From assembly GCA_041399205.1 (NCBI GenBank), contig JAWKTK010000006.1, positions 301,973 through 365,972 of the forward strand: a stretch of 64,000 nt of DNA. Reading direction: 5' to 3'. This document shows positions 28,689-38,201 of the stretch, piece by piece. The first letter of the stretch is position 1; each line of letters opens with the position of its first letter. The stretch is from JAGQOZ01 sp041399205 (GTDB lineage Bacteria > Planctomycetota > Planctomycetia > Pirellulales > Pirellulaceae). The position numbers and the translations under genes are program-made. The notes under the pieces are model-generated. The model did not search any database. It worked only from the letters and a program-made list of their open reading frames with translations, and was not told where the DNA came from.

Positions 28689-31571
28689 TTAATGATTGAA
28701 ACGAAATTCCAGTGACGTCAACAAACCCCAAACCAATTCGGCCACAGCCACATGCCGCTGGGCGGAACGTTGATCCAAGTATTGCTGAACCTGTGCTGCT
28801 TCTTCGCTTGTTGGTTCGCGACTCAGCACCGACAAATATAACGCTCGGCCCAGTTCCAGCGGATCTTGCTGTTCTCGCAACTGGCGAACCAACGTCCCGT
28901 CTTGAGCGCCGAGCCAATTTCGCATGCGACCATCGTTGGCGAAAAATAACGCTTGGTCCACCGTCGAACTGAACACATCTTGGGGCGAAGCAGGAGGCGC
29001 GGCAAACATTTGCACAAACGTGTCTTCCACTTGCGCAATTCGCTTTTCCAACAACGCCGCGATTTCCGCTGGCTTAGCCGCTTCGTCAATTTCTTCTGGC
29101 TTTTTGTCCTTGTGCTGGTTGTCCCATTCACTTTGTGCTTCACGTTCAAAGCGCTTCTGAAGTGACAGGCACGTTATAACGCTGCTGGCCATTTGTTCCG
29201 GCGACAACGGTTTGAGCGAACGGACGAGAAAGCGGCGAGCCAACTGGTTTTGCAGCGCGCTGTACGCACTCGCTCGTTGCGATTCCACCGATTGCAAGTG
29301 CGAGGCTGCTTCGTCCATTTTCGCCTTTAGCGCCGCAATGGATTCTTGAGCCTGCGTGATTTTCGCGGTAGCCGTCGCAATCTGCTGATCCCATTCGACC
29401 AACTGCTTGTCGAGCGATTGCTGCTGGGCTTGCAATGTATCGATTTCGCCGGAAGAACGGCTGGTCTGCTGGCTCAGATCGGACATATGTTCGATCAATT
29501 TATTAGCCAAGCGAATCAATTCCGAATCGGCCAATTTCTCCGCCGCCGAAGCCGCTCGAGAAATCGAATTCTCCACGTCACCCAACAACGATTGACGCCG
29601 TTCGAACTCCTGTTGCGCGGCCGCCAAAGCTTGATCTACCTGCTTCTTTTGTCGCTGCAGTCCGTTTTGTTCTCGCCGACCTTGACGAATTTGCTGTTGG
29701 TGGTCCGCAATCTGTTTTTCCCACTGCTGCAATGCCGATTCGTTTGCTTTGATACTATGGGCCGCGGCCAGTAGATCGGCATCGCGCCGAGCGAACGCGA
29801 GCCACGCTTCGCAAAATTCGATTTCTTGCTTCCAGCGGTCGATCTGATTTTGTTCATTCAGGTACTGATTTCGAACATAGCGAAACGCACCTCGCGCTTC
29901 GGCCACTCGATCTCCAGCCAAACGCCGTTGGTTCTGCAGCGAAACGAACTTTCGTTCCAGTTGGCCCAGCACTTGGTCTTGCTCTGCTATCTGTTGGCTC
30001 AGCGATTCCGCCTGCGATTTGAATTCATCTGACTGCTTTTGACCGGAATCCACTTTTTGCTGGAACGCAGCGACGGATTGCTTCAGCGTCTCGTCCTCCG
30101 GTGATGACGTTAGCGCCGCTTGTGTCTGTTCCAGCAAGGCAGCCATCTGAGCTTGCTTGGTGGCGTGTTCCGTCTGCTTCTTCCGTAAGTCAGCCTGTGC
30201 TTGGGTCAGTTCTGCTTTCTTCTTTGTCGCGTTAGCTGTTTCTGCTTCGCTGGCTTCCAGTTGTTGCTGCAAATCCGTGACCAATTTGCGTTTGGTAGAA
30301 AGGTCTTGTCCCAGCTGACGAACCAATTCGCTTGGCGATTGCAGGGCGACTTGTGCCGTTTCGATCCTGTGTTGCAAGCATTCCACGGAATGTTGAATAC
30401 TCACCAGCGAATCCGCCGTCAATTCCAGCTCCGGCATCTCGATAGTACGTTGATACGCTTGTGATAAGGCGATTTGCGATACGAAGTGGCGAAGATCAAA
30501 ATTCGATTCAACCAGTGATTTCGCCAGCGAATCCAACAGCGCAGGATGCGAGGCGGGATTGTCCGAATGATGAAAATCTACCGGATGCACCAAGCCTTGG
30601 CCCATCATGTGCGCCCAAAGCCGGTTGGCCATGTTTTTGGCAAACGCTTGATTCTGGTCCTGGGATATCAAACGCGCCAACAGTTCGCGGCGGCTGAAAC
30701 GAGGCACTGCGCGAACGTCCTTGTCCGGCGCAACCAAGTAGCGCTGGGCGGCGGCGAAGTAGGGTTCGCTGTCAAACGCTGAACCGTCAATCAGACGAGG
30801 CCACGCTTTGGCCTTGTCATCGTCGGGTGTAAACACCGAAACAAATTCGACCGACCCTTCCGCCTTTTCGGCAATGTAGCCTTTCTTGTTATCCGCATTG
30901 TCTTCAAACAAGCTGCTACGTTCCAAGAACGAATAGATGCCATAATATTCTGACTGAAAATAGTCCGCCACAATCGGATGATCATGACACTGGGCACACT
31001 GAATGTCACGTCCCAGAAACATACGGCTGACGTCGCGCGTCAACGCGTGAGCTTCCACATTCCGATCCAGACAGAACTTGGCGGCCGCTCGATTCTTTCC
31101 GCCCGTCCCATCAGCAGACAAAATGTCACAGACAATCTGATTTAGCGGAATTTGTTTGGCCAAGGCGTCTTGCAGATACTCGCGCCATTCCTTCGTTGTC
31201 ACGTGCACATCTTGGCGACGTTCCATCCACATGATGTCCAAGACGTTGGCAAAATGAGAATGGAATTCGGGCGATTCGACCAGGCGGTCAATCAGTTGCC
31301 TGCGTTTGTCAGCAGCGTCGTCTTGCAGAAACAATGCCAATTCTTCGGCGGTTGGAATTCGTCCAATCAGATCCAAGTAAATTCGACGAACGAATTCGGT
31401 ATCGTCTACGATGGACGACTTGACCGCAAAAGGAAACGAATCGATGGCCACGTCAATCTGGCCGGCCAAACTTTCGTCAGCTCGAACCGTCAACGTGCTC
31501 CAAGCGCAATGACACATGCATGTCACTGCGGCAAGCAACCAAGTTATGCGTCTAGGAAAAACGCTGTGCAT
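28689..31571 (-). CDS. DUF1549/DUF1553 protein with a long central coiled coil
   Basis: A 960-residue exported protein. Signal peptide to about residue 31. DUF1549 follows (FVRRIYLDLIGRIPTAEEL) with DIQCAQCHDHP, the conserved Cys-x2-Cys-His-x-His-Pro motif that could bind haem or metal. The first DUF1553 block (FSRRELLARLI...NRLWAHMMGQGLVHPVDFHHSDNPASHPALLD) lies at about 290-345. Residues 400-780 are an uninterrupted run of Gln/Glu/Lys/Leu heptads, clearly coiled coil, placed inside the DUF1553 region; the family end (FNH) then resumes after a second helical block. First gene of the directon leading to the DUF1501 gene. The coiled-coil insert would give a long rod between the two halves. Confidence 0.93.
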   Translation of the reverse strand: MHSVFPRRITWLLAAVTCMCHCAWSTLTVRADESLAGQIDVAIDSFPFAVKSSIVDDTEFVRRIYLDLIGRIPTAEELALFLQDDAADKRRQLIDRLVESPEFHSHFANVLDIMWMERRQDVHVTTKEWREYLQDALAKQIPLNQIVCDILSADGTGGKNRAAAKFCLDRNVEAHALTRDVSRMFLGRDIQCAQCHDHPIVADYFQSEYYGIYSFLERSSLFEDNADNKKGYIAEKAEGSVEFVSVFTPDDDKAKAWPRLIDGSAFDSEPYFAAAQRYLVAPDKDVRAVPRFSRRELLARLISQDQNQAFAKNMANRLWAHMMGQGLVHPVDFHHSDNPASHPALLDSLAKSLVESNFDLRHFVSQIALSQAYQRTIEMPELELTADSLVSIQHSVECLQHRIETAQVALQSPSELVRQLGQDLSTKRKLVTDLQQQLEASEAETANATKKKAELTQAQADLRKKQTEHATKQAQMAALLEQTQAALTSSPEDETLKQSVAAFQQKVDSGQKQSDEFKSQAESLSQQIAEQDQVLGQLERKFVSLQNQRRLAGDRVAEARGAFRYVRNQYLNEQNQIDRWKQEIEFCEAWLAFARRDADLLAAAHSIKANESALQQWEKQIADHQQQIRQGRREQNGLQRQKKQVDQALAAAQQEFERRQSLLGDVENSISRAASAAEKLADSELIRLANKLIEHMSDLSQQTSRSSGEIDTLQAQQQSLDKQLVEWDQQIATATAKITQAQESIAALKAKMDEAASHLQSVESQRASAYSALQNQLARRFLVRSLKPLSPEQMASSVITCLSLQKRFEREAQSEWDNQHKDKKPEEIDEAAKPAEIAALLEKRIAQVEDTFVQMFAAPPASPQDVFSSTVDQALFFANDGRMRNWLGAQDGTLVRQLREQQDPLELGRALYLSVLSREPTSEEAAQVQQYLDQRSAQRHVAVAELVWGLLTSLEFRFNH

Positions 31572-31704
31572 AATCGACCTCCGTAGCGGATACGGAGTTG
31601 GGCAGGCGGGAAATAGCCCAACTTTGAGTTGCCTGGAAAGCTAACCCATTGCCGCAAGAAAGTCAAACTGCTGAAACAACGCATCGCCAAGATTCGCGTA
31701 TTTT

Positions 31705-33093
31705 CTAGCGAAATGGCCAGTTTGGCACGGTGCGGCGTCGTCTCTTACTTGCCAAAAGTGCCGAATCCTTGTCAGCCAGACAAGCCGGCGCGGTCGATCT
31801 GTCGCGGCGAACGACCACGCTGATAATCAGGCTGGCCGACGCCAGTTCTCCTAACGTTTGCGGAGCTTGGTCTTTTTCTTTGGCATCCATCGCCGGTCGA
31901 TCGAGTTCTGGCTTCAACTGGTTTTCCGAATGGACATCTTGCCCGTCGGGCGTAAGCAGGAACGCATCCAAATCGATTTCGCTGGCCATCACCGCCGGAA
32001 TGTCAAACACTGCTTCGTCACGAAACACTTGTTCCAAGATTTCATGTTCGGAACGTCGTTCGCTGTTGCTCGGGCTGTTTCCTTCGCTGGGCAGTACGAT
32101 CTGAACCAATCCGTTGGAAGCCGTGCAACACGACGAATGCTGATATTCTGATGGAGTCTGTGATGACGCTTGATCCGCGTCAACTTCTTCGCTGGCTGAA
32201 TTGCCTAACAGCACCAATTCGTCGGTACCTTCCTCCTCGCGTGAAGCGGCGTCGTCCGCTTCTAAATAGGACAAACTGAAAGCAACCGAATCGAAGAACG
32301 TGTCGTGGGACGCTTCGCTGACAATCCAGTCCAAGCGATTCGGATCCGGCATCAATACCAGGGTCAGGCCGCGAGTTCGAACGTCATTTTCGTCGGTGGT
32401 GGATTCGGTGCTGGTATGGGCCGAGGACGTCGCCAACCAACCGGACAACGAGTTCACGGGACTAGCGGATCGTTCGGAACGAACCGGTGACATTTCGTTT
32501 GCCACCGGAGGCGCCAATGGTAGTCGTTCATTGGGAACGGAACGGGAAACCGCCAACAGCGAACTCCGCGAATCGCTGGAAAACGCCGGCCCGAGCGATA
32601 CAGCCGCTGGCAAACTGGTTGCCGATGCCACGGTGTTGTTTGTGTAGAGCGGTTTCGCTACGGTCCGCTGGTACTTTGGTATCGAAACGGAAATCACGAC
32701 GACGTTGGTCGCTCGAATCACAACCGGCTGCATATCGCGCAAGAAGTTTCTTTCCGCCTGATCTTGATGATTCACCTCGGGTGCGGCCGCGCTAAGCCGA
32801 ACCAATGGCGGCGGCAAACCCGGCCGATCGAAAGAACGCTTGGACGAAGATCCAGCATGGAATTGGTCCGACAATCCACCGCGAGGCATAGGCATGCGTT
32901 GCTGACTTTCAGCCAAGCGGCTGGGCGAATGGTCTGACCGAATCTTGTGATTCAAATCGCCGAAGTGCCCCATTTCGCCCGCGGGCCGATCCAGATGGAC
33001 GCCGCCAAACCCGAATGACAACGCCAGACGGCTTTCCAATGATTCGACGTTCATTCGCGTTGATTCGAAACGTTTGTTTGTGCCAGTTCTCAT
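31705..33093 (-). CDS. Surface protein with LESRLALS N-terminal motif
   Basis: A 462-residue protein. Residues 14-27 read MNVESLESRLALSF, the planctomycete LExR-type extracellular motif. The rest is rich in Ser, Pro, Asp and Glu with few hydrophobic stretches, so it is probably disordered. No domain is recognised. Its start overlaps the stop of the kinase gene by four bases (ATGA), so it is translationally coupled to the kinase and follows the sigma factor gene. It is therefore a candidate partner or substrate of the kinase; that is inference from gene order. Confidence 0.75.
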   Translation of the reverse strand: MRTGTNKRFESTRMNVESLESRLALSFGFGGVHLDRPAGEMGHFGDLNHKIRSDHSPSRLAESQQRMPMPRGGLSDQFHAGSSSKRSFDRPGLPPPLVRLSAAAPEVNHQDQAERNFLRDMQPVVIRATNVVVISVSIPKYQRTVAKPLYTNNTVASATSLPAAVSLGPAFSSDSRSSLLAVSRSVPNERLPLAPPVANEMSPVRSERSASPVNSLSGWLATSSAHTSTESTTDENDVRTRGLTLVLMPDPNRLDWIVSEASHDTFFDSVAFSLSYLEADDAASREEEGTDELVLLGNSASEEVDADQASSQTPSEYQHSSCCTASNGLVQIVLPSEGNSPSNSERRSEHEILEQVFRDEAVFDIPAVMASEIDLDAFLLTPDGQDVHSENQLKPELDRPAMDAKEKDQAPQTLGELASASLIISVVVRRDRSTAPACLADKDSALLASKRRRRTVPNWPFR

Positions 33094-35915
33094 AGTAATG
33101 CCTCCCCATTCGATCGTAGTCGCCGCTGAACTTCTCGAACATACGGACGCAATTCGATCTGCTGCTCTATTCGCTGCAAGTCCACACCGTGCTGGACGGC
33201 TTGTGTCAAAACATGACTAACCAAACTTTCTGCTTCCGCAACCAGTGTACGGTCCGCTTCGGCTGTTTGATTCAAATACTGGGCCAATTGCAAAGCGCTG
33301 TTGAACTCGTCTTCGGCCGAGAGTGCCAGTTGCTGGTGTTGCTGACGAACAATGGTCACAAGCAGTTCCGTACGCCGTGTCTGTTGGTACAGTTGACGCA
33401 GGTTTTGAAACAGTGCCAACCGTTGTCCCGATGCTTGTTCCGGTGTAACGCCTGCGGACGACGACCACTCGGCTGCGGATTCGCTCAATAGGTTTACCAA
33501 GATCTTTTCCGCATCAGCGAATCGACCTTGTTCCAAAATCGCTTTGGCCAGATTGTTTTGCGCTGCCAGTTTGAACATTGGTTCCGCCGTACAATCACTC
33601 AACAGCGAAACACTACGTTGAAAGCAACGTTCTGCGTCTTTCCAGCCGAGTTGTTGTGCGTTGATCATTCCCAAGTGATTCCAATAGACGGCCAATTCGA
33701 ATTGCCATTGATCAGCACCGGGATGTCGCTGCACCAACTGCTGTTGCAGTCGGATGGCCTTCACGAGGTATCGCTTTTTGTCGGCCAGCGACGTGGTGGG
33801 AATCGACTGCTTCGCCCAGACCGCATAGGCTTTAGCCAATTCCGTTTCACAAACCGCTGCCGATTGCGGTGTTTGGTCATGGCTGTTTTGAACCAACGTT
33901 TCTAACTGAGTTGTCGCGGCGGTCAACATCGCGGAGGCTCGATCATCGCCTTTTCCGGCCAGCCATTCCGCCCAATTCTTGCGAACAACTGCCAATGATA
34001 GTGCGGCGTTTCGATCGTCTCGATTCGCGCTTTCCAAGACGGCGATGGATCGAGCGAAACTGGGATCGGCCGAATTCGCATCGGTGGTTCGCTGCAACAT
34101 CGCCAAATTGTTCCAGCTATTTCCCAGCTGCACCGCGACCGCTTGTGGTGCATTGCTGGTTCGAAGCAGACCTATGGCCTGACGAAATTGGGCTTCTGCT
34201 TCACGTGGGTTGCCTGATTGTTCCGCCAGCAAGCCGAGTTGATTCCAGCAGCCGGCCAACGCCAATGTGTAATCTAAGTTGCCGGACGCAGGCGTTCGCA
34301 ATTCTTGCAGCAACCGAGCGGCTTGGGCAAATTCTTCGCCCGCCTCCTTTCGACGACCAAGCCGAACGTCAATGTCAGCCAGTTTCATCAAATTGTTGGC
34401 ATAGTCTTTGGTGACTTCCGGTGACGCCTGTTCTACCATCTTTTCGTAAAACGTTCTGGCGTTCAGCAACAACGCGCGTTGTGCGTCCAGTGTTCCCGGA
34501 ATCGAATTCAAAAAGTCGGCCGCTTGCAATCCTAATTGATCTACCGCGTAGGCCGCCTGTTGCAGATTTTCTCGAGCGGTCTGGGCTTGTTCATTTGCCC
34601 TCGATTCGTTCTGTTGGGCTCGAACAATGGCCGCATTCAATTCCGCATTCTTGCCGGCCACGTACAACAACGCCGCTTCGCTGGCAACAATCGATGCAAA
34701 GATCAGCAAGACGCTGGCCATCACCAATCGCCGCCTACGGCTAGCCCAACGAACAGCGCGGCGAGCCCAGCTGACGGGACGAGCGATCACGGGCCGGTCG
34801 GTCAGAAATCGCTGCAAATCTTCCGCAAATTCGGCCGCCGAAAGATACCGGTCTTGCTTTTGGGTGGCCATGGCTTTCAGCGTGATGCGTTCCAAGTCGA
34901 CGGGAATCTGCGAATTCCATTGACGAACCGATTTGAATTCGCCCTCTTGGATCTTGGGAAGTGCGTTGGCCAAGTCATCCGATGCGAACGCAGGCCGACC
35001 GCACAGCAGTTCATACAAAGTGGCTCCCAGCGAATAGATGTCCATCGCCGGATCGGCAAACACCGCTTGTCCCGACGCTTGCTCTGGGCTCATGTATTGC
35101 AGCGTGCCGACGACGTCACCCCATTCGGTGACACTGACATTCGCATGGCAGCGAGCCAACCCGAAGTCGGCGACCCAAAGCTTTCCCGTTGGATCAACCA
35201 GCAAGTTCGATGGCTTGATGTCTCGATGGATGACACCATTTTCGTGCGCGTTCTGTAATGCCAGCGCCGCTTGGCGAATCCATTCGGCAATTTGCTTGAA
35301 GTCCGCCACACGGTGCGAACTCGATTCCGGTGACAACGCGTGACGGTCCAAGACGGTTCGCAGCGAATCGCCTTCAATGAACTTCATGGCGTAATAATGA
35401 AAACCGGCTTCACTGCCGACCGAATAAACCGGGACAATGTTGGGATGAGACAACAGTGCGGCGGCGCGAGCTTCATTCTGGAACCGATGAACTTGCTTCT
35501 GATCCAACAATGAAGTGAGAGGCAACAATTTTAACGCTACGGTGCGGTTCAGCGACAACTGGTGCGCGCGGTAAACCGTTCCCATGCCACCTCGACCTAC
35601 AGCGCAGTCCAAACGGAAGTCGCCCAGGTTTTGCGGAGTGAACGCGTCAAGAGCAAAACGAGCGTCGTCGGCTGCGCGCTGGCTACTGGCCACCGCCTGC
35701 TGCGTGGCATGCAACCAAGCGACGTCTTGAAAATACTCCTGCAGAGGACCGGTTAGATTGGGGTAATCAGCTTGCAGTTGTTCCAACGAAAGTGGAGTGC
35801 CGTTTTCCAGTGACGCCAAGTATCGGTCCAACACGGTGGCCAGTTCTTGCTGCAATTCCGTATCAAGCGAATCGCTGATATCGACCGTGTGATCTAACCA
35901 TTTGGAATGCGACAT
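33090..35915 (-). CDS. Membrane Ser/Thr protein kinase with TPR-like extracellular part
   Basis: From the ATG at 35915 (AAAGGG nine bases upstream) 941 residues. Kinase domain at about 100-370: GRGGMGTVYRAHQ glycine loop, VALKLL catalytic Lys, HRDIKPSN catalytic loop, VADFGLAR and MSPEQASGQ, then SLGATLYELLCGRPAF. All catalytic residues are present, so it should be active. A single transmembrane helix follows a basic patch (RRRRLVMASVLLIFASIVASEAALLYVAG, about 395-425). The C-terminal 500 residues have repeated helical pairs typical of TPR or SEL1-like repeats and would face the periplasm. A short N-terminal region (DRYLASLENG) is common to planctomycete kinases. It is 13 bases after the sigma factor gene. 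Confidence 0.94.
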   Translation of the reverse strand: MSHSKWLDHTVDISDSLDTELQQELATVLDRYLASLENGTPLSLEQLQADYPNLTGPLQEYFQDVAWLHATQQAVASSQRAADDARFALDAFTPQNLGDFRLDCAVGRGGMGTVYRAHQLSLNRTVALKLLPLTSLLDQKQVHRFQNEARAAALLSHPNIVPVYSVGSEAGFHYYAMKFIEGDSLRTVLDRHALSPESSSHRVADFKQIAEWIRQAALALQNAHENGVIHRDIKPSNLLVDPTGKLWVADFGLARCHANVSVTEWGDVVGTLQYMSPEQASGQAVFADPAMDIYSLGATLYELLCGRPAFASDDLANALPKIQEGEFKSVRQWNSQIPVDLERITLKAMATQKQDRYLSAAEFAEDLQRFLTDRPVIARPVSWARRAVRWASRRRRLVMASVLLIFASIVASEAALLYVAGKNAELNAAIVRAQQNESRANEQAQTARENLQQAAYAVDQLGLQAADFLNSIPGTLDAQRALLLNARTFYEKMVEQASPEVTKDYANNLMKLADIDVRLGRRKEAGEEFAQAARLLQELRTPASGNLDYTLALAGCWNQLGLLAEQSGNPREAEAQFRQAIGLLRTSNAPQAVAVQLGNSWNNLAMLQRTTDANSADPSFARSIAVLESANRDDRNAALSLAVVRKNWAEWLAGKGDDRASAMLTAATTQLETLVQNSHDQTPQSAAVCETELAKAYAVWAKQSIPTTSLADKKRYLVKAIRLQQQLVQRHPGADQWQFELAVYWNHLGMINAQQLGWKDAERCFQRSVSLLSDCTAEPMFKLAAQNNLAKAILEQGRFADAEKILVNLLSESAAEWSSSAGVTPEQASGQRLALFQNLRQLYQQTRRTELLVTIVRQQHQQLALSAEDEFNSALQLAQYLNQTAEADRTLVAEAESLVSHVLTQAVQHGVDLQRIEQQIELRPYVREVQRRLRSNGEALL

Positions 35916-35928
35916 CACGCAATGCCCT

Positions 35929-36563
35929 TTAGCTGCTGGCACTGATCGAGATTTCATTCGCTTCGAATAAGCCTCGCAGCTTCTTGACCGCTCGCATCCA
36001 CAACATTTTGGTGGCCGGTTCGGTTCGCTCTAATTGCAACGCCACTTCCTGAAACGACAGGCCTTGCAGGTTACGCAACACCAACACTTGTCGATAGTGA
36101 TCCGGCAATTGTTGCATCAAATTCGCCAACACGACCGCTCGTTCGTGCCGTTCCAGATGCACGCTGGGCGTTTCTTCGCGACCGGCTAGGACATTCGCCA
36201 AAACTGTGGATCGTTCTACCGATTCCTTGACTTGATCGATCGAAACCTGTCGACGCACGTCTCGTTTGCGAGTCAACACATGGCGTTCAATCATGCGCGC
36301 CAGATTGTTGACCAAGATCTGTCGAAGCCAAGCCGCGAATTCTGCTTCAGAACAACCTCGATTGCTGAAAGTCTCGATGGCTTTCCCCGGCATCGTCTCT
36401 TACACCACATCCGACGGACTCACTCGAGCTCGCAACTTCTGATCAATTGACTATCGGCCAGCATGTTCAAATAGTTGCGATACAGTTCCAGCAATCGACC
36501 CAGTTGATCTGCACCGCCTGACAAGACGTTGGCAAGGATATGACAAGTGCGACTATCGGTCAT
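35929..36563 (-). pseudogene. Planctomycete ECF sigma factor, frameshifted and with an internal stop
   Basis: The start at 36563 (MTDSRTCHILANVLSGGADQLGRLLELYRNYLNMLADSQ) is the usual opening of planctomycete ECF sigma factors. Region 2 then appears in another frame as IDQKLRARVSPSDVV, followed by TAA at 36400-36402 where a Gln is expected, and ETM...KAIETFSNRG...EAEFAAWLRQILVNNLARMIERH. Region 4 is intact (LPDHYRQVLVLRNLQGLSFQEVALQLERTEPATKMLWMRAVKKL). So one missing base near 36447 and one C-to-T-type change break the gene. The intact product, about 210 residues, would bind RNA polymerase and probably control the kinase and LESR genes downstream. Either the locus is decayed or the sequence has errors here. 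Confidence 0.8.
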
Positions 36564-36846
36564 ATTGGCCTCTCCGGTTGGCAAACGAAACAAGACGAGA
36601 CAAGAGAATAGATAAGGTTCGTCGCCAGCATTCAGTATACGCAGCAACGTCGAATCAGTTTCCAAATTAAACCGCAATTCGCCACCAAAGTTCCGGTCGG
36701 CCGGTTACCAACGTCAACAAAAAACGGTCCGACGAAACGGATATCCGCCGAACCGCCGTACGTCCTCGTTTCCCTGCACATCGCATCGAACGAAAAGGGC
36801 CGGTGTGTCCTTTGCAATGCGAAAGCGACCGAGTACGAACATTCAG

Positions 36847-37095
36847 TCAATTTTGTAGACTAGCCGCACTCGGCCTCGACCACGTCATGACCATGCCCGC
36901 GCCATGATCATCTCCATGCAATTCACCGTCTCCATCAGTATCATTAAGTCATCGGAACCATCGTCGGCAGCCAGAATGTCGGTTTCGTGACTCTGCTGAA
37001 AGGCGTAGACCAATTCGTACGTGGAAAAAGCCTTCGGCCAAATCAAGCCGCTTTCTCCCGCGTCAAATTCCCATTTACCGTCTCCATGTTAGTCA
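36847..37095 (-). pseudogene. Remnant of an EF-hand/dockerin-like C-terminus
   Basis: On the minus strand one frame reads GDGKWEFDAGESGLIWPKAFSTYELVYAFQQSHETD, close in pattern to the C-terminus of the CotH protein next door (WNGDGEFSTQDLVFAFQQGTYV). After a one-base shift the next frame reads DTDGDGELHGDDHGAG and ends at TGA 36847-36849. Both parts have the Asp-x-Asp-Gly-Asp calcium-loop pattern. No start codon or N-terminal domain is left within reach, so this is the tail of a decayed or rearranged surface-protein gene. Bases 37096-37257 show no gene. Confidence 0.55.
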
Positions 37096-37257
37096 TTCTG
37101 TACATCTGAGCGATTGCTTCGAATTGGCTCCAAACCTGCATTCGGTCCTAGGCTGGAAACCCCGGAGAAGGTAACGAGTTTCTCCGAAAAATCTTCGTAC
37201 CACGAGATAACGGAAAAATTTAGAGCGAATGGTTATCGAATTCGAATGCCAGCTAAT

Positions 37258-38201
37258 TCAGCGTCCGAATCGCATGGTGACCAAACCGCCTAAAATCAAC
37301 GCTCCGCCTAGAAGCTGAGCAACTGTGGCGCTTCACCCCAGATTGCCCAAACTGCCAAGATGGCAATCAGCAGTATCAAATTCTGAACACCCGAAGCGTG
37401 CGATGCATCGGCGTGTCGAACTCCATAGTGCCACATCGGCTGCGAAAGTCCGGACGAAAGCGATCCGAATTACAAGATGATCAACCAGATGGGCCACGCA
37501 GGAACCGCTTGATGAGATACATCGCCCCACCAACACGCCACACAAATATGGATGGGAACCGAAATCACAGCCGACGCGGACGCCAGCTGCAGCGGCGTGA
37601 TTTGTTTCAGTAGCGGTCGACTGTAGACCGTTCCTGCCGACCACACCACGGCGGCGGCCAAGACCGTTACGTTACCCAACAAGTGACTTCGATCGACGGT
37701 GATGTCGTCTTTTTGCAATGCCACAATCACGGTTCCCGTGACACCCACCAACAATCCCAGCCATGAAATAATCCGCAATTGTTCACCCAGAAAAAATTTG
37801 GCCAACAAGGCAGTCCACATCGGCACGGTGGCAATGATCAGCGCCGTATTGCCAGAAGTTGTCCTGGAAATTCCCAACAAGAACAGGACTTGATAAAGAG
37901 CTCCCACCAGCAAACCGTACAGCAGAATAGCATGCCAACGGACGTTCATCTTGCGATGGTTTGGATTCCGCCTGCGTTCGAACCCAGCGAATGCCAGCAA
38001 GACCACAGCCGATAGCGTCAAGCGGACCGCATTGAAAACGTAGATGTTGACTTCGTCCAAGCCAATCTTCATCAACGGAATGTTCAGGCCCCAGAATGTA
38101 GCCACCCCCAACAGCGCAACGTCGGGCAGCAGTGATGCATGCTTTGAATCATTCGAAATCGATTCCGTCTTGGTTGCAGTCAATGCACCGGTTTCTAGCA
38201 A
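37258..38201 (-). pseudogene. EamA/DMT-family transporter, interrupted by stop and frameshift
   Basis: The frame from TTG 38201 gives eight predicted helices of an EamA transporter: FWGLNIPLMKIGLDEVNIYVFNAVRL, LLFLLGISRTTSGNTALIIATVPMWTALLAKFFLGE, TVLAAAVVWSAGTVYSRPLLK. A TAA at 37470-37472 stops it where a Tyr codon is expected. The same frame then continues with FGSLSSGLSQPMWHYGVRHADASHASGVQNLILLIAILAVWAIWGEAP. Near 37328 a one-base loss is needed to reach VAQLLGGALILGGLVTMRFGR and the stop at 37258. The whole would be about 315 residues with 10 helices, normal for this drug/metabolite exporter family. The substrate is unknown. Its first codons overlap the end of the CotH gene. Confidence 0.78.

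Noticed and set aside
36400..36402. Stop-codon recoding in the sigma factor gene
   Set aside because: TAA terminates several intact genes here, and the same sigma gene also has a frameshift, so mutation or sequence error is simpler.
36632..36850. 72-codon minus-strand frame between the sigma factor and the EF-hand remnant
   Set aside because: No family features, rich in residues typical of random frames, and it abuts decayed sequence.
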